Positions 32,286 through 41,144 of a DNA stretch of 64,000 nucleotides are shown here, in pieces. The DNA comes from an uncultured Prevotella sp. (GTDB lineage: Bacteria > Bacteroidota > Bacteroidia > Bacteroidales > Bacteroidaceae), in NCBI GenBank assembly GCA_905234845.1, contig CAJOIW010000001.1, forward strand, positions 30,230 to 94,229, read 5' to 3'. Under the pieces are notes generated by a model. It was not told where the DNA came from. It was given only the letters and a program-made list of their open reading frames with translations, and searched no databases. A program made the translations under genes and the position numbers. How positions within the stretch are numbered: the stretch's first letter is position 1; every line of letters starts with the position of its first letter.

Positions 32286-32387
32286 CTCTAAGCCCCCAGA
32301 GTAGGGGGGAGGGGAGAAGCGGAAATGCTAATCATAAAGGAATAGTAACAATAAACAATAGTATTATCAATTAACGGGTGGTCGTTC

Positions 32388-32418
32388 AGACCCCCAACCT
32401 CCTAACTTAGGGGGATAA
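32388..32418. repeat. AGACCCCC...GGGGG small repeat
   Basis: GACCCCCAACCTCCTAACTTAGGGGGATA is nearly the sequence at 1033-1059. A related fragment is at 32289-32310. It lies in the 155-bp gap between porin and imelysin genes, which has no gene of its own. Confidence 0.55.
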
Positions 32419-32440
32419 AATACAAAATACAAAAAGAGAA

Positions 32441-33637
32441 ATGAAAAGTAAGAATCTTTTGAAAATGGCGGCTATGGCAGCCATAGTCGCCACAGGTCTC
32501 GTCTCATGTTCAAATGACGACGACCCCGTAACAACAACCGTAACCGGCACACAGGCCGCTCTCGACCAGGCGTGTGCCGACTGGAAAACAGCGCGTGCCG
32601 ACTGGGAACACTCAGAGGCATTCCTCTTCGGCGCCGCCGATGTCTATTCCATCGACCCACACACCGACACATGGCCAGTGGCCGCCAACGACTTGGCCGA
32701 CGTGCTGCGCGATGCCAATGCCATGGCCGACCTCGACAACTTCATCAAGACTGCCAACTCGGGTATTCTCGGCTATCACGGTCTCGAGTATGTGCTCTTC
32801 CGGCAGGGGCAACCACGTCAGATTAGCCAAATAACCGAATTGGAGTACAAATACATCTGTGCCGTTGCCAAAGACCTCTATAATGCAACGGCAACACTGG
32901 AGGCCGCTTGGGATTCCAGAGAAACTAATGCCGAACGCTATCGGATAGCCCTCAACTACGTGGCTACCCACCTCGCCATTGACGACGACGGCAATCAAGA
33001 GGGAACACTCGCAGGCTTCCAAAACTTCGGTAAGGCCTTTAAGAATCCAGGCACTGGCGATTGGGCTACGGCGCTTGACGCCACTCTTGAGATTGTCTCC
33101 GGATGTCGGGACATCATCGGTGAGGTAGGTGACTCAAAGATAGGGCTACCCTATACCGGCGAAGACGCGACTTATATCGAGTCGCCCTATGCCTACAACT
33201 CCATCACTGACTTCTACGATAATATCGTCTCATGCAAAAATGCTCTCTATGGGCAAGTCGGGGCTACCAGTCCCAACCAAAAATCGCTGATCTACTTCTG
33301 CCGGAACGCGGGCAACGCCACTCTGGCAGCTCAGGCAAATACCGTCGTGACGAAACTCGATATCGCATTGGCAAAAATCAGTGCCATGAAGTCTCCGTTC
33401 GCCCTTTACTATTCAGATGCCTCCTGCGGGGTGGCCATCGACGCACTGGGAGAATTGGACGACGCGCTCGGAGCTCTTGCCGAGACATTGGCCGGATATG
33501 CAGGCAACGAGACCGTAGAGGAGCAATGCAGAGTAATCAACGACAATTACGTAGACAACGTAGTATTGGCTACCTATCGAACATTGGCCGACAACGCACA
33601 GAAACTTTATCAGTCGATTGTTAACATAAAAAAATAA
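32441..33637 (+). CDS. Imelysin-family lipoprotein (M75-like)
   Basis: The 398-residue protein has a lipoprotein signal with lipobox Cys23 (TGLVSCSNDDD) and the imelysin fold: helical throughout, with the family GxHxxE motif as GYHGLEYVLF (Gly111, His113, Glu116). A second conserved region is near GCRDIIGEVGDSKIGLPY. Imelysins are iron-regulated, cell-surface or periplasmic proteins thought to bind iron or heme; they lack proven protease activity. The gene is followed after 6 bp by a di-heme oxidoreductase, a recurring imelysin-DHOR pairing. It is probably displayed on the outer membrane. Confidence 0.9.
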   Translation: MKSKNLLKMAAMAAIVATGLVSCSNDDDPVTTTVTGTQAALDQACADWKTARADWEHSEAFLFGAADVYSIDPHTDTWPVAANDLADVLRDANAMADLDNFIKTANSGILGYHGLEYVLFRQGQPRQISQITELEYKYICAVAKDLYNATATLEAAWDSRETNAERYRIALNYVATHLAIDDDGNQEGTLAGFQNFGKAFKNPGTGDWATALDATLEIVSGCRDIIGEVGDSKIGLPYTGEDATYIESPYAYNSITDFYDNIVSCKNALYGQVGATSPNQKSLIYFCRNAGNATLAAQANTVVTKLDIALAKISAMKSPFALYYSDASCGVAIDALGELDDALGALAETLAGYAGNETVEEQCRVINDNYVDNVVLATYRTLADNAQKLYQSIVNIKK

Positions 33638-33643
33638 ACTACG

Positions 33644-35350
33644 ATGAGCAAGCCATTTTTACTTGGTATTCTCCTGACGGGAACCTTCCTCGTCGCCGGT
33701 TGCTCCGATGATAAGAATATAGAACCCACTACATGGGAAATAGGTGACCCGACAGCGACCGACTACCCTGATGACTACTACGCCGGAGGTCTTCTCGGCA
33801 CCACTGCCGTCAATACCGCCACCGCCTTCGAGCAACCAACGAAAGCCGTGGAGAACGCAGGCATGATGACAGCCTTCAACGAGGGAGAGTATCTCTTCGA
33901 GAAAGACTATAACACCAATACCGACGGAGCTTTCCATGGTCTTGGTCCCGTCTATGTGCGCCGCGGATGTCTGTACTGCCATCCAGGTTACGGACATGGT
34001 GCCCGACAGACGGAGTATAAGGCCGACAACCATCGCAACGGCTACCTGCTCGTCATCTATGACAAGACCACCAATGCCTATATCCGCTCAGTGGCCGGTA
34101 TGCCGCAGACGGGCGCCGTGAAACCTTTCAAGGCACCTGTAGACGAGAGCCAGATTCGCATAGTTTGGAACAATTACACCGACGAGTGGGGCAATAAGTT
34201 CCCCGACGGAGAGAGCTACTCGCTCATCTATCCCGAGGTGACCATTCCCTACAGTGCTTATTACTCACCTGTCGTCGTTGCTCGTGGTGGAACCGATGTT
34301 ACGCTCTCCGAGGCACAATATAATAATGAGGTAGGCGTGTTGTTGGAATCGACTATCGGCATTTATGGGACAGGACTTACCGACGCCATCCCTGACGAGG
34401 ACATTACTGCGCAGTGGAAATCGGAAAGCGAACATTTCAATAGCATCGGCCGACACGATGCCTTGAATCCCGCCATGTGGAACCAGGCCACCAACACCTG
34501 GAACAGCTATTATAGTAATTCGTTGCAGGGCGATGGCACGAAGTACGTGCGCCGCTACACCTATGCCCTCTCGCGCGGACCAATTCTCGACGCCGCCGGA
34601 GCTAACGCCATCTGGAACATCACCAACGTCACCCGCTCCGACCGCCGCTATCACTATCTTGACCTCGCTGGCAAATACTATGCCACGACCTCGTCGCAAG
34701 ACCCAGATGTGCAGGCCGGCTTTACGGAGTATATCAACCGCATAGACCCAATGAAGGCTCATCCGGAATGGCACACCGGTAATCTGCAGCAGGATATCTA
34801 CAACTATCTCACCAGCAAGCAGCTGGATGCAGAGATGACCGATGCACAATATAAGAATCTTATGATCTGGCATCGTGGTTTGGCTGTTCCCGCCGCACGC
34901 AACACCACAACCGAGGACTTCAAAAAAGGAAAGGAACTTTTCACGCAGATAGGATGTGCAGCTTGCCATCGGCCATCATGGCAGACGGGCGACGATCACA
35001 TCCAAGACCCCGCCAAGTTTTTTACCTCTGACAGCGACATGCCTCGTTATCCTCATCAGAAGATATGGCCCTATACCGACTTCGTGCAGCATCGTCTGTG
35101 GATGAAAAACGACATTCGCACGGGCTGGTGCCGTACCACCCCGTTGTGGGGTCGCGGACTTGCTGCTAAGTGTGGCAGTGGCGTGGAACGTCTTCACGAT
35201 TGCCGTGCCCGCAATGTCGTGGAGGCTATCATGTGGCACGGTTGTAAAAGCGAGGGCGGTATGAGCGATGCTTACAACTCCGTTGTGAAATTCCGTAACT
35301 TGTCAAAGAAACAACGTGACCAGATCATTCTTTTTATTGAATCCATCTAA
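33644..35350 (+). CDS. Di-heme oxidoreductase (DHOR) lipoprotein
   Basis: The 568-residue protein has lipobox Cys20 (FLVAGCSDDKN) and two c-type heme sites: CLYCH (109-113) and CAACH (438-442). The C-terminal LWGRGLAAKCGSGVERLHDCRARNVVEAIMWHG matches the DHOR (DUF1111/thiol-oxidoreductase) family. Compared with the usual HDGRAR and WHGGEA, this protein has HDCRAR and WHGCKSEG, plus TGWCRT and AKCGSG. That adds four cysteines clustered in the last 120 residues. Heme attachment requires the cytochrome c machinery, whose CcsBA subunit is encoded next, 9 bp away. Confidence 0.9.
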   Translation: MSKPFLLGILLTGTFLVAGCSDDKNIEPTTWEIGDPTATDYPDDYYAGGLLGTTAVNTATAFEQPTKAVENAGMMTAFNEGEYLFEKDYNTNTDGAFHGLGPVYVRRGCLYCHPGYGHGARQTEYKADNHRNGYLLVIYDKTTNAYIRSVAGMPQTGAVKPFKAPVDESQIRIVWNNYTDEWGNKFPDGESYSLIYPEVTIPYSAYYSPVVVARGGTDVTLSEAQYNNEVGVLLESTIGIYGTGLTDAIPDEDITAQWKSESEHFNSIGRHDALNPAMWNQATNTWNSYYSNSLQGDGTKYVRRYTYALSRGPILDAAGANAIWNITNVTRSDRRYHYLDLAGKYYATTSSQDPDVQAGFTEYINRIDPMKAHPEWHTGNLQQDIYNYLTSKQLDAEMTDAQYKNLMIWHRGLAVPAARNTTTEDFKKGKELFTQIGCAACHRPSWQTGDDHIQDPAKFFTSDSDMPRYPHQKIWPYTDFVQHRLWMKNDIRTGWCRTTPLWGRGLAAKCGSGVERLHDCRARNVVEAIMWHGCKSEGGMSDAYNSVVKFRNLSKKQRDQIILFIESI

Positions 35351-35359
35351 ATTAAATCG

Positions 35360-37642
35360 GTGAACAAGAGACTTATTTTTACCCTATACACACTCGTTGT
35401 GGTGTGTATAGGGTTTGCCACTGTTATAGAAAAATATCGTGGGACATCATTTGTCGGTGAACATATTTATGGTGCCTGGTGGTTCTTTGCATTGTGGGCT
35501 ATGCTAACGGTAACAGCCTGTATCTATATTCTCAGACAGCGATTATATAAACGTGCGGCCGTCATGCTGTTGCATGCCTCATTTGTCGTGATACTGATTG
35601 GAGCGTTGTTTACCCATCTCTTTGCCAGGCAGGGCTCTGTAAAACTCAGAACAAAAGTTCCTCAAACCGTTTTTGTTGACAAAGCAGGCAGGGAGAATTA
35701 CCTGCCTTTCTCACTGACTTTAAAGGAATTTCGTATAATCAACTATCCTGGAACAGATGCACCGCTTGACTACCAAAGTGTCATTCAAAGTGGCGACGAG
35801 GAGATGATTATTTCTATGAATAATATTGGGCATATCAATGGCTATCGCCTTTTTCAGTCAGACTATGACTCCGATGGTCAGGGCGTGTCGCTCGGCATAA
35901 GCTACGATCCTTACGGCATCGCCATCACTTACACAGGTTATCTTTTGTTGCTTATCAGTGTTGTCGCAACCTTGCTGTCACGTAAGACACAGATGCGCGT
36001 GCTCTACCGTAAAGCAATGTGCCCTCTTGTTCTTTTGCTCTTTACTTTCCACTTCCCACTATTCATTAATGCAGCACCCCAAACCGTCGACAAGGATATC
36101 GCTCATCGGCTTGGTACGGTTAACGTGCTCTACAACAATCGTATTTGTCCGCTCAACACAGTGGCGACCGACTTCGTTACAAAACTGTCGGGTAATGCCT
36201 CGTGGAAAGGCTATTCTGCCGATGAGATTTTCGTCAGTTGGATGATTTACTACTCGTCGTGGGAACAACAGAAACTGATACGTGTGAAGAGCCGTGATGT
36301 ACAGCAACTGTTAGGTATTGATGGTCAGTGGGCATCCTACAACGATTTCCTTAATGAGTACCACGAATATAAATTAAAAGTCCCTCTCTCACTCATCACC
36401 TCTCAAGAGCGCAAACACCATAAATCTCTGCTTGATGCTGATGAGAAATTCCAACTGATAGAGATATTCTACCGTGGCCAGTTCTGTAAGATATTTCCCT
36501 ACGAGCTCCCCAACAGCCTCACCCCCAACCCCTCTCCCAGAGAGAGGGGAGTATGTACCTCTTTCGCTGAAGACTCCACGGTCAATACTAACCACTCCCC
36601 TCTCTCTGGGAGAGGGGTTGGGAGTGAGGCTGTTGCCTGGTATTCCCCTGGTGGTCAGTCGCTGCCAAAGGAAATCCCTGTCAAGGAACAGTTCTTCATT
36701 AAGCAGTCTATGGATTATCTGACGGAGAGCATTGTGACAGGACAGCGCGACAGAGCTTTCGAGATAATTGCGAAGATAAAACTCTTCCAGCGCGACATGA
36801 TAGGCGGTCTGCTGCCCAGTGAGAATACGACTAAATCAGAGGTTCTCTATAACGCGCTGCGTAGTCAGAAATGGCCGATATTCCTTGCGTTGGCCTTTAG
36901 CCTGCTACTCTGTGTGGTAATGCTTTTGTACCGCCACCACAGGGTAACTCCTATACTATTCTCTTTTCACTTTCTGCTCTTTTCTTATGTCTCTCTACTG
37001 CTTGGCCTGCGCTGGTGGCTCAGCGGACATATTCCCGTGAGCAACGGTCACGAAACGATGCTGTTCATGGCATGGGTGCTGCTCCTAATGATATCCCTGC
37101 TCTGGCGTAAGTTTCCTGTTGTCATGGCGTTTGGTTCGCTGATGGCTTCGTTCTGCTTGCTTGTGTCTGTGCTGGCGGGAAGCAACTCGCAAATAACTCC
37201 ATTGATGCCTGTGCTCCAATCACCGCTGCTTTCTGTCCATGTCATGACGGTCATGTGTGCCTATGCGCTGTTTGCCCTTCAAGTGTTATTAGGGATTCAG
37301 GCCTTGCTGCAGATGAGACAAAAGAAAAAGGAGAACCTTGAAAGAACTACTGCCCTGTCTCAGTTATTACTTTATCCGGCCGTTTTTCTGCTCGCAATCG
37401 GCATCTTCCTTGGTGCCGTATGGGCGAATGTGTCATGGGGCAACTACTGGTCGTGGGATCCCAAAGAGTCGTGGGCACTTATCACCCTCATGGTTTATGC
37501 TGTACCGCTACACAAAGCGTCTGTGAGCATCTTCCGCCGACCAATCTTTTATCATATCTACATGGTGAGTGCTTTCCTCGTTGTCATCATCACCTATTTC
37601 GGAGTGAACTACCTGTTGGGAGGCATGCACAGCTATGCGTAG
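35360..37642 (+). CDS. Fused cytochrome c biogenesis protein CcsBA (ResB-CcsA)
   Basis: The 760-residue protein starts at GTG 35360. The N-terminal ResB/CcsB half has membrane helices near 5-22, 40-58, 65-85 and 185-205. The C-terminal CcsA half has at least six helices and the heme-handling WWD motif as WGNYWSWDPKESW (from Trp693), with conserved His in LSGHIPVSNGHETM and SVHVMTVMCAYALF. It exports heme and ligates it to CxxCH proteins such as the adjacent DHOR. Residues about 385-425 (SLTPNPSPRERG to SPLSGRGVGSEAV) come from a 125-bp inverted repeat inserted in frame in the periplasmic part. Confidence 0.93.
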   Translation: MNKRLIFTLYTLVVVCIGFATVIEKYRGTSFVGEHIYGAWWFFALWAMLTVTACIYILRQRLYKRAAVMLLHASFVVILIGALFTHLFARQGSVKLRTKVPQTVFVDKAGRENYLPFSLTLKEFRIINYPGTDAPLDYQSVIQSGDEEMIISMNNIGHINGYRLFQSDYDSDGQGVSLGISYDPYGIAITYTGYLLLLISVVATLLSRKTQMRVLYRKAMCPLVLLLFTFHFPLFINAAPQTVDKDIAHRLGTVNVLYNNRICPLNTVATDFVTKLSGNASWKGYSADEIFVSWMIYYSSWEQQKLIRVKSRDVQQLLGIDGQWASYNDFLNEYHEYKLKVPLSLITSQERKHHKSLLDADEKFQLIEIFYRGQFCKIFPYELPNSLTPNPSPRERGVCTSFAEDSTVNTNHSPLSGRGVGSEAVAWYSPGGQSLPKEIPVKEQFFIKQSMDYLTESIVTGQRDRAFEIIAKIKLFQRDMIGGLLPSENTTKSEVLYNALRSQKWPIFLALAFSLLLCVVMLLYRHHRVTPILFSFHFLLFSYVSLLLGLRWWLSGHIPVSNGHETMLFMAWVLLLMISLLWRKFPVVMAFGSLMASFCLLVSVLAGSNSQITPLMPVLQSPLLSVHVMTVMCAYALFALQVLLGIQALLQMRQKKKENLERTTALSQLLLYPAVFLLAIGIFLGAVWANVSWGNYWSWDPKESWALITLMVYAVPLHKASVSIFRRPIFYHIYMVSAFLVVIITYFGVNYLLGGMHSYA
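36511..36635 (+). repeat. 125-bp element with 42-bp inverted ends, in frame inside ccsBA
   Basis: The ends 36511-36552 and 36594-36635 are inverted repeats with a single mismatch, around a 41-bp centre. The palindrome core is CCCTCTCCCAGAGAGAGGGG. Both halves are read without stops (NPSPRERG and SPLSGRG). The translated NPSP.RG motif is a familiar in-protein repeat signature in many bacterial genomes. Confidence 0.85.
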
Positions 37643-37665
37643 AGAGTTGACGAGTTGCCCCCCCC

Positions 37666-37743
37666 ATCCCTTCTCCAAGGGAGGGAAGTCAATATAGTTC
37701 TTTCAAAGGAAAACAATCTCCCCTCCCTTGGTGATGGGATGGG
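37666..37743. repeat. Inverted GC-rich pair downstream of ccsBA
   Basis: CCCATCCCTTCTCCAAGGGAGGG and its imperfect reverse complement (CCCTCCCTTGGTGATGGGATGGG) surround about 32 bp of AT-rich sequence. It lies between convergent genes and may serve as terminator. The build (palindromic ends, short centre) matches the insertion in ccsBA. Confidence 0.6.
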
Positions 37744-37746
37744 TTC

Positions 37747-38664
37747 TCACTTAAACTTGATATGGGCGAAGATGGGGTAGTGGTCGGATGGCACGCGTCG
37801 ATCGTATTTTCTGAAGCTGATTTCCTGTGGTGCTGCTGCGCTGCGTTGCTTCTTCATGGCTTTGGCGTGCGGAGTCCAGTACCCATTGGTGAGTACGCCA
37901 TAGCGATCGACGGAAAAGCGTGGCGAGACGAAGATGTGGTCGATGCGGCTGTCGGTCTTCAGGTCGGGGTCAAAGTCGTTGAACGTGCCGTTCTCGGCGA
38001 AGCGCAGACGGCAGTTGGTGTAGCAGTCCTTCAGAATTCCCGACTGGGTGAAGATTTGGTAAATCTCATCGTTCTGGTCGACGTTGAAGTCGCCTGTAAG
38101 AATGACGGGAGCCTCTTCGCCGGCAATTTCACGTATTTTTCTCACGACGAGCTTCGCTGCCTCGCGCCGTGCCACCTTTCCCACATGATCCATATGGAGC
38201 GAGAAAAAGTAGAACTTTAGGTGGGTCCTTACGTCTTTAAACTGTCCCCATGAGCAGACGCGCACGCAGGCCGCATCCCAGCCGAGACCAGGCTTGTCGG
38301 GCGTTTCTGAGAGCCAGAAGTCGCCGTTACATAGTAGCTTGAGTTTGTCTTTTTTGTAGAAGATGGCCGAGTGTTCGCCCTGTTCTTTGCCGTCGTCACG
38401 GGCCACGCCGATATGTTGGTAGCCGTCGAGGCGGGCTTCCATATCGCGGATCTGCCAGATGAAGCACTCCTGCGTGCCGAAGATATCGGGTTGCTCGAAG
38501 TTGAGCTGGTCGCAGATTACCTGACAGCGCTTGGCCCACACGTTGCCGTTGATGGAGTCGCCACGGTTTTTGTTACGGATGTTGTAGGAGCCGACGTAGA
38601 GCTCTTGTGCGCCGATGCTCAGTGCGAGCAACAAGCCGAGGATGATGGTTGCGGTTCGTTTCAT
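37747..38664 (-). CDS. Secreted endonuclease/exonuclease/phosphatase-family protein
   Basis: The 305-residue protein has a signal peptide (IILGLLLALSIGAQ) and the EEP fold: VGSYNIRNKNRGD, DIFGTQECFIWQI (metal Glu), FFSLHMDHVGKVAR, VILTGDFNVDQND (catalytic Asp-Asn), SRIDHIFVSP and the terminal PSDHYPIFAHIKF. Family members include sphingomyelinases, nucleases and phosphodiesterases; the substrate is not evident. It is periplasmic or exported and transcribed alone, convergent to ccsBA. No good -7 box is seen upstream, only an AAACTACGTTT near-palindrome that also occurs near 18580. Confidence 0.88.
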   Translation of the reverse strand: MKRTATIILGLLLALSIGAQELYVGSYNIRNKNRGDSINGNVWAKRCQVICDQLNFEQPDIFGTQECFIWQIRDMEARLDGYQHIGVARDDGKEQGEHSAIFYKKDKLKLLCNGDFWLSETPDKPGLGWDAACVRVCSWGQFKDVRTHLKFYFFSLHMDHVGKVARREAAKLVVRKIREIAGEEAPVILTGDFNVDQNDEIYQIFTQSGILKDCYTNCRLRFAENGTFNDFDPDLKTDSRIDHIFVSPRFSVDRYGVLTNGYWTPHAKAMKKQRSAAAPQEISFRKYDRRVPSDHYPIFAHIKFK

Positions 38665-38775
38665 TTTATGACAATTAAACTACGTTTGAATATCGTCTGC
38701 ACCTTAGCAATTGGAGTGTACTTCATTGCATTCGGTTTGCACGATATTTGACAATTTTGGGGCAAATATACGAAA

Positions 38776-38822
38776 TAATTATCAATTGTCAATTGTCAAT
38801 TATCAATTATTTTGTACCTTTG
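38776..38822 (+). promoter_or_regulatory. Promoter of the threonine aldolase gene with CAATTRT heptamers
   Basis: TACCTTTG at 38815-38822 is preceded by four tandem heptamers of the type TCAATTG/TCAATTA. Similar heptamers lie near 17612-17650, 48899-48926 and 60779-60797. The promoter sets the start at 38850 and excludes the upstream ATG at 38748. Confidence 0.75.
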
Positions 38823-38849
38823 CATAACCAATACACAAAAAAGATAGTT

Positions 38850-39881
38850 ATGATTTCATTTACATGCGATTACAACGAGGGTGCTCATCCAGAGATATTG
38901 CGGTGCCTGTCAGAGACGAATATGATGCAGGAGTCAGGGTACGGGGATGACCAGTTTACCCTTTCCGCCCGACAGAAAATCAGGGAAGCGACGGGATGTC
39001 TTGATGCTGATGTGACTTTTCTCGCAGGTGGTACACAGACCAATTCTACCGTCATCGATGCTGTGTTGCCTCATTATGGGGCGGTCATCGCGGCTGAGAC
39101 AGGCCATATCGCAGTGCATGAGTCGGGCGCAGTAGAGCTGTGTGGGCATAAGGTCATTACCTTGCCTTCGCACGACGGGAAGATAGACGCATCTGAGCTC
39201 AAGGTATGGCTGAGGAAATTCTATGCCGACCCTTCGTGGCCGCACATGGCGCATCCGGGTATGGTTTACGTCTCATTCCCCACGGAGTACGGAACCATCT
39301 ATACGCGTGAAGAACTACTTGCTATACAAAGTGTATGTGCCGAATATCACCTGTGGTTTTTCATCGATGGGGCAAGGTTGGGCTATGGATTGGCAAGTCC
39401 GGCTACCGACATCGACCTGAGGCAGTTGGCTCGCCTGTGCGACGTGTTCTACATCGGTGGAACCAAAGTTGGCGCACTATGTGGCGAGGCTGTGGTCTTC
39501 CCCCGTGGCAATGCACCAGAACATTTTTTTACCATTGTGAAGCAGCACGGAGCATTGATGGCAAAAGGCCGTCTACTCGGTATTCAGTTCGACACGCTTT
39601 TCTCTGACGACCTTTATTTCCGCATCAGTCGTCATGCCATAGACATGGCAATGAAGCTGCGGAGGGTGTTTGCTGACCGAGGCATACCGTTCTATGTCGA
39701 TTCGCCGACCAATCAGCAATTCCCCATCCTGACAGCCAGTCACAGGGCACGACTCGACGAGAAGGTGATGTATGAGGTGTGGAGCCACCTTGATGATGAC
39801 CGAGTGGTTACCCGCTTTGCCACAAGCTGGGCCACGCCGGAATCGCATATACACCAATTGAGTATTTGTTTAGGGGAGTGA
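38850..39881 (+). CDS. Low-specificity L-threonine aldolase-like PLP enzyme
   Basis: The 343-residue fold-type I PLP enzyme cleaves threonine or allo-threonine to glycine and acetaldehyde in the family. Seen motifs are ISFTCDYNEGAHPEIL, LAGGTQTNSTVIDAVL, ETGHIAVHESGAVE, WFFIDGARLGYGLAS (PLP-binding Asp) and YIGGTKVGALCGEAVVF with the Schiff-base Lys. The promoter at 38815-38822 fixes the start at 38850. It stands alone with a bidirectional terminator downstream. Other beta-hydroxy amino acid substrates are possible. Confidence 0.9.
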   Translation: MISFTCDYNEGAHPEILRCLSETNMMQESGYGDDQFTLSARQKIREATGCLDADVTFLAGGTQTNSTVIDAVLPHYGAVIAAETGHIAVHESGAVELCGHKVITLPSHDGKIDASELKVWLRKFYADPSWPHMAHPGMVYVSFPTEYGTIYTREELLAIQSVCAEYHLWFFIDGARLGYGLASPATDIDLRQLARLCDVFYIGGTKVGALCGEAVVFPRGNAPEHFFTIVKQHGALMAKGRLLGIQFDTLFSDDLYFRISRHAIDMAMKLRRVFADRGIPFYVDSPTNQQFPILTASHRARLDEKVMYEVWSHLDDDRVVTRFATSWATPESHIHQLSICLGE

Positions 39882-39936
39882 AATTGCTATTATAGCGAGA
39901 CTTCAAGAACTTCTCAGCGAGCTTTCTATCATGAAG

Positions 39937-39975
39937 AAAGGAGGTATGCCAAATGAAAGACATACCTCCTTTTCG
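39937..39975. terminator. Bidirectional terminator between threonine aldolase and rpsO
   Basis: The arms AAAGGAGGTATG (39937-39948) and CATACCTCCTTT (39961-39972) are perfect, with T-rich sequence to the right and A-rich to the left. Confidence 0.88.
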
Positions 39976-39993
39976 GTTCTATTCCGACTGTGA

Positions 39994-40269
39994 TTATCGG
40001 CGCAGACCAAGAGCCTTCACGATGGCACGGTAACGCTCGATGTCGCGTTTCTTCAGATAGTCGAGCAGCGAACGACGCTTGCCGACGAGGATGGTCAGCG
40101 AGCGAGCAGTGCGATGGTCCTTGTGATGACTCTTCAGGTGCTCAGTCAAATGCTTAATGCGATACGAGAACAATGCAATCTGGCTTTCTGCCGAGCCAGT
40201 GTCGGTTGCAGACTGGCCCTTGCTGAACTGGCCGAAGATCTCAGCCTTCTTTTCTTTGTCTAAATACAT
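39994..40269 (-). CDS. rpsO: 30S ribosomal protein S15
   Basis: The 91-residue S15 binds 16S rRNA near the central domain junction. YLDKEKKAEIFGQF, DTGSAESQIALFSYRIKHLTEHLKSHHKDH and LVGKRRSLLDYLKKRDIERYRAIVKALGLRR match the family throughout. I use ATG 40269 (MYLDKEK), matching the usual length; an in-frame ATG ten codons earlier would add MANNINQNKF, unusual for S15. The leader between the promoter (40387-40380) and the start is about 110 nt, long enough for the autoregulatory structure S15 often binds, though I cannot identify one. Confidence 0.95.
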   Translation of the reverse strand: MYLDKEKKAEIFGQFSKGQSATDTGSAESQIALFSYRIKHLTEHLKSHHKDHRTARSLTILVGKRRSLLDYLKKRDIERYRAIVKALGLRR

Positions 40270-40379
40270 AAATTTGTTTTGATTAATGTTGTTTGCCATT
40301 ACATCTTTCCAACGCTCAAGCCACCTTAATCACAATGGCAGGGCCTCGTCAGATGCATCGGATTTTCCGAAAGCGGGTG

Positions 40380-40387
40380 CAAAGGTA
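40380..40387 (-). promoter_or_regulatory. Promoter of rpsO
   Basis: TACCTTTG on the minus strand, with TTTG 20 bp upstream and an AT-rich AAAAAGCATTTTTTTTGC tract beyond; a nearly identical tract precedes the DUF1599 promoter near 6640. Confidence 0.75.
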
Positions 40388-40761
40388 CGAAAAAGCGGGC
40401 AAAATACCAAATAAAAAGCATTTTTTTTGCTTTTGTTCTCGAACCGATGGAACAGCAAGAGGCGTCAAACTCGCTTGAACGACCGAGTCTACGGAGGTCG
40501 GCGAAGCCAATGAAAGTAACTTGGGCGAAGCCAAAGTACCGAGAGTAAAAAGATAAGAATGTTAAAATGGAGTGATGTAAAGGTGGAAATTTTAACACGC
40601 ATAAGCGCATGAAAACAGCGCAGTGGGCAGTTGTTCCAAGAAGAGGGAGAAAGGGCGATGGTGGGCAAAGTTTTTTCAAAGTACTGTCGGTCAGTGTGTT
40701 GCCTGAGGTTTTAACGCAGCACGCCGCGTCCCTACAGGCATAATGATGTATTTTGTTTTGA

Positions 40762-40922
40762 GAAAGGTATATGTCTCACTTCTGAAACGTGGTCTTTTAC
40801 TCTCTGAAAGCTGGTCTTTCGGCACCCGAAAGGTATATCTTTGGGAAGTGAAAGGTGAAAAATGGGGAGTTTACAGTTTACCGTTTACGGTTTACAGCAC
40901 GAAACACGGTCTTTTGGAAATG
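40762..40922. repeat. 22-bp-period palindromic array, copy 3
   Basis: Units start at 40762, 40784, 40806, 40828 and 40850 (GAAAGGTATATGTCTC, GAAACGTGGTCTTTT, GAAAGCTGGTCTTTC, GAAAGGTATATCTTTG, GAAAGGTG). A further unit GAAACACGGTCTTTTG is at 40901. TTAACATT-like boxes lie at 40559, 40596 and 40920-40950. It occupies the middle of the 790-bp stretch 40388-41176, where no gene is visible. Confidence 0.8.
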
Positions 40923-41058
40923 TTAATTCGCACTTTCCAGTTTAACATTTCGGGCAGTGAGAGGTATATCACTCACCCCAAAATTAAGATTTTTTAATTT
41001 TCATTCACGTAAAATGAAAATATATTCTTATTTTGTTCGCTTATTCGAAATTTTGCAC

Positions 41059-41144
41059 TACCTTTGACTGATGTCGAAGGTAGGCTGCACCTCGGAAAAA
41101 ACTCAAATAAAATTTGGTTTTTCGCTCGGTTTGCACTACCTTTG
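41059..41144 (+). promoter_or_regulatory. Duplicated promoter bracketing a hairpin module before typA
   Basis: TACCTTTG boxes at 41059-41066 and 41137-41144 each end a copy of TTTGCACTACCTTTG. Between them lies the palindrome GGCTGCACCTCGG-AAAAAACTC...TTGGTTTTT-CGCTCGG. The second box is 33 bp before the typA ATG and is the likely active one. Confidence 0.7.
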
